From IMG/VR virus record IMGVR_UViG_3300023180_000116, positions 1 through 44,503 of that record: a DNA stretch of 44,503 nucleotides, one strand, 5' to 3'. Source of the stretch: a virus. This document shows positions 1 through 6,703 of this stretch, one piece after another. Every line of letters starts with the position of its first letter. Positions within the stretch are counted from its first letter, which is position 1. Under the pieces are notes generated by a model that ran no database searches, was not told the origin of the DNA, and saw only the letters and a program-made list of their open reading frames with translations. Position numbers and translations under genes: made by a program.

Positions 1-68
1 GAAGCAAATCGTTCAGACCAACCAAAACGCTTTACCAACATGTCAAGATTCTTTTTGCGATTAATCAT
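1..68 (-). CDS. Partial small protein, cut by the left window edge
   Basis: An ATG at 68-66 opens a frame that stays open to base 1 (22 complete codons, beginning MINRKKNLDMLVKRF). It overlaps the stop codon of the preceding gene by a few bases, the junction style used across this genome. A GGAGG lies about a dozen bases upstream, longer than ideal. The visible part is basic and hydrophilic, with no family recognised. It could be the first residues of another small early-type protein; the rest lies outside the window, so function and length cannot be judged. Confidence 0.5.
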   Translation of the reverse strand, partial: MINRKKNLDMLVKRFGWSERFA

Positions 69-363
69 ACTCACAATCATATCCTCCAAACAATTCATTC
101 CAACATTCTGGATGAATACCATTCATCAACTGCTCACGCCTTTCACTAGGCATTTCAGGAAATGCTTCATGAACAAGTTTCCCATTCACCCAATTATTGT
201 AACCATTTTTGTCTACAATAACGCATCCATGACTTTCACAATGAAAGCAAATACCAGTGTAACAAACAGTAATATGATTTCCTGTTGCATCAACAATTTT
301 CCAAGCTTCATCAAGCATATCTTTTTCAGTAAGTTTGCTTTGATTTTCAACGTACATTTTCAC
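61..363 (-). CDS. Hypothetical protein with Cys/His-rich centre (100 aa)
   Basis: The start is GTG at 363, overlapping the upstream stop as GTGA, with GAGG 8 bases before it. The protein has a cysteine-rich centre (CFHCESHGC, about residues 37-45) followed by a C-terminal motif around RREQLMNGIHPECWNELFG. That C-terminal type recurs, as far as I recall, in small uncharacterised proteins of actinobacterial phages. The spaced Cys and His residues could bind a metal, but this is not shown. It sits in a run of three small genes downstream of the large non-coding region at 1019-1477 and is probably co-transcribed with them. Function unknown. Confidence 0.8.
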   Translation of the reverse strand: MKMYVENQSKLTEKDMLDEAWKIVDATGNHITVCYTGICFHCESHGCVIVDKNGYNNWVNGKLVHEAFPEMPSERREQLMNGIHPECWNELFGGYDCEYD

Positions 364-674
364 AACTTAATCCTCACTTCTTTCTGATTACGAACTGCTA
401 ATACATTCTTAGAACGAATACCTAACAATTCAATTTCTTTGTCAACTACACGATGCTGATTAGCAATATCATCAGCCTTATGCTTTCTCACAAACTCAAC
501 ATCATCTTTAGTCAAATCTGTGTAACCACGGCATTCTAATATCCCAGAAATATCGTATGTACTATCCCAACTCAATAACGGAGTCCATTTCGGCAAAGCT
601 TTCTTACGAGATGTAGTAATAACCTCATCTTCAGGAACAAGTTCAAACGTAAAAGATATCTTACTCTCTGACAT
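360..674 (-). CDS. Hypothetical protein (104 aa)
   Basis: ATG start at 674 with a strong GGAGG seven bases upstream. The product is soluble, rich in charged residues, with no membrane segment, signal peptide or recognised motif. It follows the 113-residue gene after only two bases and overlaps the next gene by four, so the three form one unit. A basic C-terminus (KNVLAVRNQKEVRIKL) ends the protein. I do not recognise a family. Size, position and lack of similarity to structural proteins are typical of accessory early phage proteins, but that is inference. Confidence 0.8.
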   Translation of the reverse strand: MSESKISFTFELVPEDEVITTSRKKALPKWTPLLSWDSTYDISGILECRGYTDLTKDDVEFVRKHKADDIANQHRVVDKEIELLGIRSKNVLAVRNQKEVRIKL

Positions 675-676
675 AA

Positions 677-1018
677 TCAGTCCTCCCGACTTGTAATCGA
701 AATAGTATGTTGACCAATACGAGCATTGCTAGGAATAGAAGCAGCACAAACAACATTGTAACGATAAGGCTTTTTCTGACGATTACGCTCAACGTAATCT
801 GTACCGTCAGGGTAATGCCTAGTCTTACCTTGAGTCGAAAGAAAACGCAATACAGAAGCAAAGTCTACATTACGACCTGAGTCGCAAATCAAAACAACAT
901 TCTGAACTGAGCTACCATCGCAAACTGTATGGATATCTACAACAATGCCATAGTTGTTGTTACCAACAATAAGCTCAGAACCTAAGTAATCCTGAGCACG
1001 TTCTAATAGTGTACGCAT
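677..1018 (-). CDS. Hypothetical protein (113 aa)
   Basis: ATG start at 1018 with GGGAG eight bases upstream. The sequence alternates beta-type segments (SELIVGNNNYGIVVDIHTV, NVVLICDSG) with polar loops, suggesting a small beta-rich domain. No catalytic motif is visible. It is the first gene after the 459-base repeat-rich region, so that region probably holds its promoter and control sites; an AT-rich TTATTATTAT lies about 25 bases upstream of the start as a possible -10. Function unknown. Confidence 0.8.
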   Translation of the reverse strand: MRTLLERAQDYLGSELIVGNNNYGIVVDIHTVCDGSSVQNVVLICDSGRNVDFASVLRFLSTQGKTRHYPDGTDYVERNRQKKPYRYNVVCAASIPSNARIGQHTISITSRED

Positions 1019-1082
1019 ACTACGAACTCCCTGGTAAAGATAATAATAAACTTACAAGAATAGACACAGCTAAAGCACGAAG

Positions 1083-1122
1083 AATAGTTGCACCTAACTC
1101 TAGTTGCGTTAGGTGAACTATT
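1083..1122. other. Long inverted repeat, CACCTAAC/GTTAGGTG core
   Basis: AATAGTT (1083-1089) and CACCTAAC (1091-1098) pair perfectly with GTTAGGTG (1108-1115) and AACTATT (1116-1122). This leaves one bulged G and a 9-base loop. On the plus strand the stem runs into TTTTT (1121-1125), so it could act as a terminator for antisense transcription. On the minus strand it is preceded by A residues and followed by no T-run, so it is not an ordinary terminator for the phage genes. The core is the same CTAAC/GTTAG motif repeated elsewhere in this region, which argues for a protein-binding site as an alternative. Confidence 0.7.
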
Positions 1123-1197
1123 TTTGAGAATAGCCGGGTCATGGTGTTTACACTATCAGTTTGGATTTAGCTTCGTGCACCTTTGGATAAGTTTAAT

Positions 1198-1380
1198 GTT
1201 AGCGACGTAAGAAAGGGTGGTCGAAAGCCTGGTCTGTTAGTTCGGCCATTGCCAGGTTTGTTAGTTGCGGAAATGAGCTAGCGTTAGTTCGGCTAAAAGC
1301 GCAGGGCGGCAAGTTAGGTTAGTCGCGGCACCGATGTTAGGTTAGATGCGGCGAGCGGCCCAGCGGGTGCGTTAGGTTAG
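1198..1380. repeat. Array of seven GTTAG direct repeats
   Basis: GTTAG begins at 1198, 1236, 1260, 1283, 1313, 1336 and 1371. The last three are doubled as GTTAGGTTAG (1313-1322, 1336-1345, 1371-1380). Most copies are followed within a few bases by a CGG or GCGG, giving an approximate unit GTTAG(GTTAG)NNGCGG. Start-to-start distances are 38, 24, 23, 30, 23 and 35 bases, mostly near two or three helical turns. Opposite-orientation CTAAC copies flank the array at 1094 and 1394. This resembles iterons or a multi-site operator more than chance repetition. Confidence 0.65.
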
Positions 1381-1452
1381 AACAGGTACGAAACTAACTC
1401 TAAATTTCATAAAAATTTTAATATATATTTTTGAACGGTAAAGCGTTCTCAG

Positions 1453-1470
1453 AAAAATACGAAATTCGTA
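1453..1470 (-). terminator. Weak AT-rich terminator candidate after the glycosyltransferase
   Basis: On the minus strand, just past the glycosyltransferase stop, TACGA-ATT-TCGTA (1458-1470) is followed by TTTTT (1453-1457). The stem is only five base pairs and AT-rich, so termination would be inefficient. A second small hairpin (GAACG/CGTTC, 1433-1449) follows but lacks a T-run. Placement at the end of a gene and before a long non-coding region supports a role. Confidence 0.35.
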
Positions 1471-1477
1471 ATCAATT

Positions 1478-2281
1478 TTAAGGAACAATAATTGTCTCTA
1501 AAAAGTCAATCATCTTGCCTTCAAATTCCATTCTACCTAAGTGAAGCATATCAACAGAAGCATCAACCCAAATATCTCCACCGAGTTTCTGCCAGTATCT
1601 ACAAAAACCGTAGTCCTCAGACAAAAGTCTACCATCATCGTCAATATAATCTGCAAAGAAGTGATAGGTCCACTTCTTTTCCTCTTCATTCAAAGAACCG
1701 GTATCATCTCTAAACTTCATCTGGGGGTAAGCCTCAATCATCTTTTCAATGACTTCACGCTTAATCAACATAAAGCCAGTACCCGCATCATGAATTTTTA
1801 GAGCACCATTATCTACTTCTACTTCACCCTTAGTACCTTGAATTGGATTCACAACGTATCTTAAACTCTTAGTCATAAGTTGTTCTACAGGCACACCGTC
1901 TTTTACCATCTTTTCAACTTTATTCCAGTTGATCTTCTTAATCGGATAAGATCCAGTAATAACATCTTTATCATGCCATAGCATTCTAATAATATCTTCG
2001 TAATCAAATCCGATGTCTGCGTCAATAAACATTATGTGAGTAAAGTCTGGGTTCGACATAAACTTAGCGACCAGGTTGTCTCTAGCTCTTGTAACCAAAG
2101 AATCAGAAACCGTGCTGATTGCAAAGTTCATATTCAACATATTAAATCCGTTAACCAGTTTAATCATTGAAGAAAAGTAAGGCTCGCTTACTTGCTTGTC
2201 ATAGCAAGGTGTTGCAATCATCGGATACCAATTAGCAATTTGCTCATGAGTAATTTCAACTTTTTGTTCAGTACGTTCCAT
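1478..2281 (-). CDS. Glycosyltransferase, GT-A fold
   Basis: Probable sugar transferase of 267 residues. The N-terminal half has the pattern of GT-A enzymes: a segment with TRARDNLVAKFM followed by HIMFIDADIGF, whose DAD is the metal- and nucleotide-sugar-binding DxD motif, then a segment beginning DVITGSYPIKK. There is no membrane anchor. I chose the ATG at 2281 over the overlapping GTG at 2284. A TGCTATAAT promoter lies so close that the message would start at or next to this ATG, giving a leaderless mRNA with no need for a ribosome site. The gene is bounded by a strong upstream terminator and a weak downstream one, so it is a single-gene unit. The acceptor could be host surface glycan, virion protein or DNA base; nothing here distinguishes them. 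Confidence 0.85.
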   Translation of the reverse strand: MERTEQKVEITHEQIANWYPMIATPCYDKQVSEPYFSSMIKLVNGFNMLNMNFAISTVSDSLVTRARDNLVAKFMSNPDFTHIMFIDADIGFDYEDIIRMLWHDKDVITGSYPIKKINWNKVEKMVKDGVPVEQLMTKSLRYVVNPIQGTKGEVEVDNGALKIHDAGTGFMLIKREVIEKMIEAYPQMKFRDDTGSLNEEEKKWTYHFFADYIDDDGRLLSEDYGFCRYWQKLGGDIWVDASVDMLHLGRMEFEGKMIDFLETIIVP

Positions 2282-2289
2282 CACAAGAA

Positions 2290-2298
2290 ATTATAGCA
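2290..2298 (-). promoter_or_regulatory. Extended -10 promoter, leaderless start of the glycosyltransferase
   Basis: Reading the minus strand, TGC precedes TATAAT (hexamer 2290-2295, TGC 2296-2298). Transcription would start near 2283, and the chosen ATG is at 2281, so there is room for at most one or two untranslated bases. No good -35 TTGACA is seen; its place is taken by the terminator T-run and stem. Terminator and promoter abut, isolating the gene. Confidence 0.65.
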
Positions 2299-2328
2299 AA
2301 AAAAAACCCCGACCCTTGCAGGTCGGGG
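2298..2328 (-). terminator. Strong intrinsic terminator
   Basis: On the minus strand a perfect 8-bp GC-rich stem (CCCCGACC/GGTCGGGG, 2307-2314 and 2321-2328) with a 6-base loop is followed directly by nine T residues (2298-2306). This is the best rho-independent terminator in the window. It ends the message of the 118-residue gene at 2369-2725, and probably of the terminase unit upstream if that reads through. Confidence 0.93.
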
Positions 2329-2368
2329 GAAAAACTTTATTTAGTTTTTATTGATTACTAAATGAATA

Positions 2369-2725
2369 TCACTTAGTAGCACGCTTTGAAGCAGGCTTTG
2401 CACCAGCCTCATTTGCAGTCACACCAAGTTCCTCAACTGATTCTGTAGAAACCTTCTCTGCTCCCATACGAGAAGCCTTGAAGTAAAGATTAGCCTGATC
2501 TTTGTCGTAGCGGATAGTGACTTTGAGATTCAATTTCTTAGCCTGTGCTCTAATGCGCTGTTGCATCGAATTGTAGGCATTGCCTGAATCAATACCACCA
2601 ATACAGAAACGCTCGCCCTTGCTAGCGGAATCTTCAAGCGCATTAATAATTGCTTGAAGTTCTTCAGAAGTTCTACCCTGACGAGTAATCTCTGGGAAAT
2701 GGTCTACCTTTGAAATGCTGAACAT
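2369..2725 (-). CDS. Hypothetical protein with basic C-terminal tail (118 aa)
   Basis: ATG start at 2725 with AGGAG six bases upstream. The first 80 residues look like a compact alpha/beta domain (GRTSEELQAIINALEDS, then IRAQAKKLNLKVTIRYD). The last 25 or so are a low-complexity basic tail (EAGAKPASKRATK), a feature often found in small nucleic-acid-binding proteins. It is alone between the GTTAG/CTAAC dyad region and a strong terminator, so it could be controlled through those sites or bind them. No family was recognised and the DNA-binding idea is inference. Confidence 0.8.
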   Translation of the reverse strand: MFSISKVDHFPEITRQGRTSEELQAIINALEDSASKGERFCIGGIDSGNAYNSMQQRIRAQAKKLNLKVTIRYDKDQANLYFKASRMGAEKVSTESVEELGVTANEAGAKPASKRATK

Positions 2726-2745
2726 TTAATGCTCCTAGTTTTGTG

Positions 2746-2760
2746 TCACCTTATTGGTGA
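2746..2760. other. Small inverted repeat in the leader of the 118-aa gene
   Basis: TCACC (2746-2750) and GGTGA (2756-2760) form a 5-bp stem with a 5-base loop just upstream of the ribosome site of the 2369-2725 gene. A second small stem (2776-2791, GGCCGG/CCGACC with one G-U pair in the minus-strand RNA) lies further upstream. Both may only be weak structure in a long leader. Confidence 0.35.
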
Positions 2761-2885
2761 ACTCTTTATGTATCTGGCCGGTGTCCCGACCACGAAATAA
2801 ACACTATCTCCGTTTTGACCACGATGTGTCACGAACGAGACTTTTTTACAAAATGTAAAATCAGGCTCATCGGGAGGTTTAGGCC

Positions 2886-2954
2886 ACCTAACGGAGCAAA
2901 CTAACACAAGTTTGTTAGATCGCTCTGTTAGGAAGCCGACTCCCGCTTTGTTAG
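2886..2954. other. Phased CTAAC/GTTAG dyad element
   Basis: CTAAC begins at 2888 and 2901, then GTTAG at 2914 and 2927, so four copies are spaced exactly 13 bases apart and arranged symmetrically; a fifth GTTAG is at 2950. The outer arms match over 10 positions with one mismatch (CTAACGGAGC 2888-2897 against GCTCTGTTAG 2922-2931), and CTAAC/GTTAG pair inside. As minus-strand RNA this folds into a long hairpin without a T-run. It lies directly after the 57-residue gene that follows terminase. A multi-subunit protein-binding site (operator, packaging or origin site) is the simplest reading. Confidence 0.7.
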
Positions 2955-2955
2955 A

Positions 2956-3129
2956 TCACTCTTCGATTTCTTGATCTGATTCTTCAAGAGCAGCGATGAG
3001 TTTATTAATAACACCTTTCTGTGCCATCATCTCAAGACGCAACTGAGAATTTTCCTGAGTCAATTCCTGAATCAATTGATTCGCATCAACCCTAGTCAAT
3101 TCCTCAATGTTTACAGATTCTCTAGCCAT
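2956..3129 (-). CDS. Small coiled-coil protein (57 aa) downstream of terminase
   Basis: ATG at 3129 with an AGAGGA ribosome site about five bases upstream; stop TGA at 2956-2958. The frame overlaps the 3' end of the terminase gene by 19 bases. The product is acidic and almost entirely helical in appearance (for example ELTQENSQLRLEMMAQK), with heptad-like spacing of Leu, Ile and Val, so it is probably a short dimeric coiled coil. No family recognised. Translational coupling to terminase suggests a role in packaging or simply late co-expression. Confidence 0.75.
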   Translation of the reverse strand: MARESVNIEELTRVDANQLIQELTQENSQLRLEMMAQKGVINKLIAALEESDQEIEE

Positions 3130-4841
3130 AATGATTCCTCTTTCTTTGTATTCATATTTTCAAACTGACCAGTTTCCCTGGACAGAACTTGTGTATTGCC
3201 AAAATCTGGCATATCTTCATCTTCGATATCGAAGTCTGCTTTAGGATACATCAATTCAATATCAATTTCTTGATCCATCCCAATATTTTTTATACAACCA
3301 GCAACTGCGCCAGCAAGCGCATCCGCTAAGTCTTTTGAACCCGTAGATGGGTGATCGATCTTGTTGTTTCCAAACAACTTCAATTTCAAAAGTTCTTCTT
3401 CAACCAAAAGCTCGTTCCAGTATCCACGAATTCTTGTATCGTATATCGCAGTCAATAGTGTATCATAATCAGACTTCTTCACGCTGTGAAAGTCAGCATT
3501 AATACCCTGTGCTCTCAAAGACTGAATCATTTCTACAGACTGCCAGCGGTCAAATGTGACAAGACCAACCTGAAACTTCCTACACAAATCAACGATCATC
3601 TGACGCACAGCGGCAAAGTTGATTTCATTACCAACACTTGCCTCCCAAGAATAAATCAAATCCATATTCACTACAGGAAGATTCTCAACACCCATTGAGG
3701 TTTGGATTTCTTTGAACCCACCACTAGAGACCATACACAGAGCCGCTCTGTCTCGTTTCAATGCAAGGTCAACATGAATGAACCTGGTTTTCCCATCCTT
3801 ATTGTTAAACCAAGGTTTAAACGTACCGTCATCCTCATTGACAGGATCATCTGAATAATGAAAAGCTTTCCTTACTAAATCAGGATCTCTAAAGTAAGCA
3901 TCAATCATGTTTGGTGGTTCACACTCAAAACGCATCTTTGCCTCAATAGGATTTCTAATATATTCAGATTCCAACTGCTCTCTTTCAATTGTTGGATTGA
4001 CTTCCCAAGTAGCAGCTTTGATAGTCCAAGTCTTAGGCTCGGTTTTTTCATTAGCATCAGTAAATCTTGTTTCAATAAAGTCACCCTTATATCTAGGGAA
4101 TGAAAGCAGAATCACCTTACCTACTTCTGGGAAACGAGACATCACAGACAACTTGCTCATATTGTAAATAGCAGAAGCAGAGCCTTTTGACCTAGTTTCT
4201 CCCTTAAGTTCGGCATCGGTTTTAAACGCAGCAATTTCGTCAAGAATAACTGTCATCACTTCGTACCCCTCCCAACCTTCACTTTCAGAGTGACCAGAGA
4301 AGCATCGAACTGGACGAGAAAAGAAAAAGATTTCCGAAACTCTAGGTTCAAAACCAACTTCATTAAAGAACGGCGAAGACAAAAGCAAATTCTTTAAAGG
4401 CTCAAAAAACACACGCTGAGCCTGTTGAGCATTCACAGCTAGATTCAGCAAGTCGATGTAAACACCATTAGCCTTACCAAAATAAGTTAAAGGATCTCTG
4501 AGGCAATGCATTAAGTATGCAGTATAAGCAATTGAAATCCTAGCGCAGTGATCCTTTCCTGAACCCTTTCCAAGCATACAGATCACTTCATTGTCTGTAT
4601 ACTTATTGTAATACGCTTCACCCTCTTCCATTCCTATCATTTTCTGAAGAGTATGTTTCTTAAAAATTTGTGTACTGTGACGGACAATTTCCAACTGAAT
4701 ATCTGACAGAGGAGGCAAACCCAAATACTTCTTGTCTTGCACGAACGTCTGTATAGATACCGGTTCCATCTCAAGTTCTTCTTGAGACAGCAGTTTATCA
4801 AAATCTTCAAAGTTTAGGTTTACACCAAAGAAATCACTCAT
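3111..4841 (-). CDS. terL: Terminase large subunit
   Basis: DNA-packaging motor and headful or cos nuclease, 576 residues, a usual length. The ATPase domain shows Walker A GKGSGKD at 91-97 and Walker B VILDE at 198-202 with the catalytic Glu202. The RNase H-like nuclease domain has its expected acidic residues: Asp358 in IHVDLA, Asp431 in VTFDRWQS and Asp504/Asp508 in DLADAL. Start ATG at 4841 follows GGAGA with good spacing. The putative small subunit is immediately upstream. Unusually, the pair sits downstream of the replication genes, tens of kilobases from the head genes at the other end of the window. It should act at the capsid portal, cutting concatemers and translocating DNA. Confidence 0.96.
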   Translation of the reverse strand: MSDFFGVNLNFEDFDKLLSQEELEMEPVSIQTFVQDKKYLGLPPLSDIQLEIVRHSTQIFKKHTLQKMIGMEEGEAYYNKYTDNEVICMLGKGSGKDHCARISIAYTAYLMHCLRDPLTYFGKANGVYIDLLNLAVNAQQAQRVFFEPLKNLLLSSPFFNEVGFEPRVSEIFFFSRPVRCFSGHSESEGWEGYEVMTVILDEIAAFKTDAELKGETRSKGSASAIYNMSKLSVMSRFPEVGKVILLSFPRYKGDFIETRFTDANEKTEPKTWTIKAATWEVNPTIEREQLESEYIRNPIEAKMRFECEPPNMIDAYFRDPDLVRKAFHYSDDPVNEDDGTFKPWFNNKDGKTRFIHVDLALKRDRAALCMVSSGGFKEIQTSMGVENLPVVNMDLIYSWEASVGNEINFAAVRQMIVDLCRKFQVGLVTFDRWQSVEMIQSLRAQGINADFHSVKKSDYDTLLTAIYDTRIRGYWNELLVEEELLKLKLFGNNKIDHPSTGSKDLADALAGAVAGCIKNIGMDQEIDIELMYPKADFDIEDEDMPDFGNTQVLSRETGQFENMNTKKEESLWLENL

Positions 4842-4869
4842 ACTTTCTCCGTTTTGCCTTTATTCACCT

Positions 4870-5478
4870 TTATGGGCGCGTTTCCTCATCAATCGGCTGA
4901 GCATCCATGACTGTCCTGTCAGGGAACTCATCTTCTTGACCCATAAGTTCAAAAGCCAGAGACAACTCGTTTCTAACCTCATCGGCAATTTCAGGATGCT
5001 TAGAGATAACATCTCTCAAGATTCTTGAAAGAATCTGATTAACATTTTCAGCTTTCTGCATTCTCTGAATATATTCACCGTCAGCAGAAGATCCCGTAGT
5101 CATCAACTTATGAAGCTGCGCCTTCTTTGTCGCTAAATCAGAAGCAAGTTTCAAAGCAGCAATTCTGTGCTGAACCATACCATGATCAGTTGCAATAGAC
5201 ACAGTTTCCCAAGCCTCTTTTGTCAACTCATCGAACTCATTCAAAGCCTTGATGGTATTGAACTGAATTCTTTCCAAGAAGTACGGATCATTGTCCGCCT
5301 GCTTAGCAATGACGTTCTTGTATTCGTCAATGTAAGACTTGACTTCACCAACACCCAAAGACATTAGGGAAGCAATCTCATGATTGGAATAACCTTTGAT
5401 ATGAAGGATTCCAACTTTTTCAATATCTTTTATTTTTTCGACTATACCGCCTGAGACTGATCTCTCAATATTTTCCAT
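4870..5478 (-). CDS. Probable terminase small subunit (HTH protein)
   Basis: A 202-residue protein directly upstream of the large terminase gene. Residues about 20-55 (IKGYSNHEIASLMSLGVGEV) look like a helix-turn-helix. The central part is long and helical, as expected for the oligomerisation region of small terminase subunits. The C-terminus is acidic (EDEFPDRTVMDAQPIDEE). ATG at 5478 has AAGGA five or six bases before it and overlaps the glycosyltransferase end by 37 bases. The assignment rests on position, size and HTH-plus-helix layout, not on a recognised family signature; a transcription regulator is the main alternative. Confidence 0.6.
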   Translation of the reverse strand: MENIERSVSGGIVEKIKDIEKVGILHIKGYSNHEIASLMSLGVGEVKSYIDEYKNVIAKQADNDPYFLERIQFNTIKALNEFDELTKEAWETVSIATDHGMVQHRIAALKLASDLATKKAQLHKLMTTGSSADGEYIQRMQKAENVNQILSRILRDVISKHPEIADEVRNELSLAFELMGQEDEFPDRTVMDAQPIDEETRP

Positions 5479-6536
5479 ATACGATCCTTATATTCTTGGA
5501 CAACATTATGCCAAGAATAATCCTTATGAATAATTATAGCACCTTCCAATGTATGTTGCTTAACTTCTTCATAATTATCAACAACGTAATGCATCTTGTC
5601 AACAAGATCATCCATACTAGGTTTAGCCCATTTACCACCAGTCTCGTAGATACCGCTCATTCCTTCATTAGACCACTCAAAATCCAAAGGCACAGACAAC
5701 TCTGCATACTCGGTACAAGCAGTAGCATTAGTGCAAATAGTAGGGGTTCCACAAGCAATAGCATCAAAAGGAATCATCCCCCAACCCTCCCCCATAGTAG
5801 GGTACAAAAGACAATGAGCAGACCTATACAAGTCAGCAAGATCAGGCTCAGACAATTCCCAATCAATAACCTGAATCCTGTCATGATTAGTGATCGCACC
5901 GTGATTCATTCCAGAATCCCGTATGCGGGCATCAGGAGGCCCCATAGACTTAACAATCAACCGAAAGTCCTTCCGATGCCCATACGTCCTCATAAAAGCA
6001 TCTACAGCCATCTGGGTGTTCTTCCTAGTTGACGGACTACCAACATGAAGAAACGTAAAAGGCTCATCAGGAATCCAAGAGTTTGACCAAAACAAATCAG
6101 ATTCAATTCCTAACTTAAAAGAATGAACATTCTCATGTCCGGTATTTTCTTTAAAGACATCACCAGCCCACTTCGAAGTAGTCCAAATCTCATCACACTC
6201 ATTCAACCTAGGAATCCAAGACCCCGGCATCTTTGTGGTTTCCCAATAAGAAAAACCAACATTGTAACAATCAGCAAGCTTAAAATCTACGGGCAAGCAG
6301 TTATTAACAAGGACATCACCCTGTTGGACTGGCATTCTTGGTTCAAGCACTAAACCATCCTGCATAGAAACAAAAATGTCAAACTCTTTGCTTCTGTCTG
6401 AAATAAGAAAATCCTCTGGCTCAGACACAGGTAGACCGGCGTGTCTAAGACCAGAGGAAATCCTATATGATGCGTAACCGTATCCGTCAGCCTTACTCTT
6501 TGACAGTGCTCTCCAAAACAATCGGTTCGTCATCAT
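5442..6536 (-). CDS. Glycosyltransferase family 4 (GT-B fold)
   Basis: About 364 residues with a GT-B layout. The C-terminal domain has the family hallmark EGWGMIPFDAIACGTPTI, whose acidic residues contact the nucleotide sugar, preceded by FTFLHVGSPSTRKNTQMAVD, a typical start of the second Rossmann domain. The ATG at 6536 (MMTNRLFW) is preferred to the upstream ATG at 6563 because AAGG lies six bases before it and family members start near this point. No membrane segment. It overlaps the small terminase gene, so glycosyl transfer is co-expressed with packaging. Target unknown: virion glycosylation or host surface change are both possible. Confidence 0.9.
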   Translation of the reverse strand: MMTNRLFWRALSKSKADGYGYASYRISSGLRHAGLPVSEPEDFLISDRSKEFDIFVSMQDGLVLEPRMPVQQGDVLVNNCLPVDFKLADCYNVGFSYWETTKMPGSWIPRLNECDEIWTTSKWAGDVFKENTGHENVHSFKLGIESDLFWSNSWIPDEPFTFLHVGSPSTRKNTQMAVDAFMRTYGHRKDFRLIVKSMGPPDARIRDSGMNHGAITNHDRIQVIDWELSEPDLADLYRSAHCLLYPTMGEGWGMIPFDAIACGTPTICTNATACTEYAELSVPLDFEWSNEGMSGIYETGGKWAKPSMDDLVDKMHYVVDNYEEVKQHTLEGAIIIHKDYSWHNVVQEYKDRIWKILRDQSQAV

Positions 6537-6612
6537 TGTTAACCTTATACAAGGTGTATTCACCTAGTTCAGAAATCTTTTCCAAAGACTCCTCAACACG
6601 TTTGATTTTCAT
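6493..6612 (-). CDS. Possible 39-residue protein overlapping the glycosyltransferase start
   Basis: ATG at 6612 is preceded by a purine run (GGGAGGGGG) that is an unusually strong ribosome site, though placed very close to the start. The frame ends with TAA at 6493-6495, inside the beginning of the glycosyltransferase gene. The product is highly charged (MKIKRVEESLEKISELGEY...), hydrophilic and of no recognised family. Its translation would carry ribosomes onto the glycosyltransferase start at 6536, so it could act mainly as a coupling leader. Codon content looks coding, but the short length keeps confidence moderate. Confidence 0.45.
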   Translation of the reverse strand: MKIKRVEESLEKISELGEYTLYKVNNDDEPIVLESTVKE

Positions 6613-6703
6613 CCCCCTCCCTTCTGTCCTTGAAGGTGTAAAAGTTCAGCATGGAAATCCTATCTGATATTTTCTCCGTTTTCAGGAGTTTGTAAATTTT
6701 TCT

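Larger units (their letters stand above)
1019..1477. other. 459-base non-coding region rich in GTTAG motifs
   Basis: No convincing gene lies here in either strand. The segment from about 1200 to 1380 is clearly richer in G and C than the genome around it and carries seven GTTAG sites in one orientation, three of them as tandem GTTAGGTTAG. A long hairpin lies at 1083-1122 and an AT-rich stretch at 1395-1480 precedes the glycosyltransferase stop. No tRNA cloverleaf was found. Candidate roles are a replication origin, a regulator-binding array, a non-coding RNA or a packaging site; the sequence alone does not decide. Confidence 0.75.

Noticed and set aside
1313-1380. GTTAGGTTAG resembles the TTAGG telomere repeat of arthropods
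   Set aside because: Copies are separated by 23 and 35 bases, not tandem, and the context is a phage genome. Similarity is by chance.
1019-1477. Possible tRNA or tmRNA in the non-coding region
   Set aside because: No acceptor stem, T-loop GTTCRANNC or anticodon arm could be fitted on either strand.
2766-2804. 12-codon GTG frame after GGAGA in the leader of the 118-aa gene
   Set aside because: It could be a leader peptide, but the length is too short to separate from chance and it has no regulatory codon run.
2844-2860. TTTTACA-AAA-TGTAAAA inverted repeat
   Set aside because: A perfect 7-bp stem but wholly AT-rich, and no T-run follows on the coding strand. Not enough to call a terminator or operator.
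2804-6690. AAAACGGAGA occurring three times (near 2810, 4850 and 6670)
   Set aside because: At 4850 it is the ribosome site of the large terminase gene; the others look like the same ribosome-site sequence type, perhaps remnants. No further shared sequence supports a regulatory repeat.
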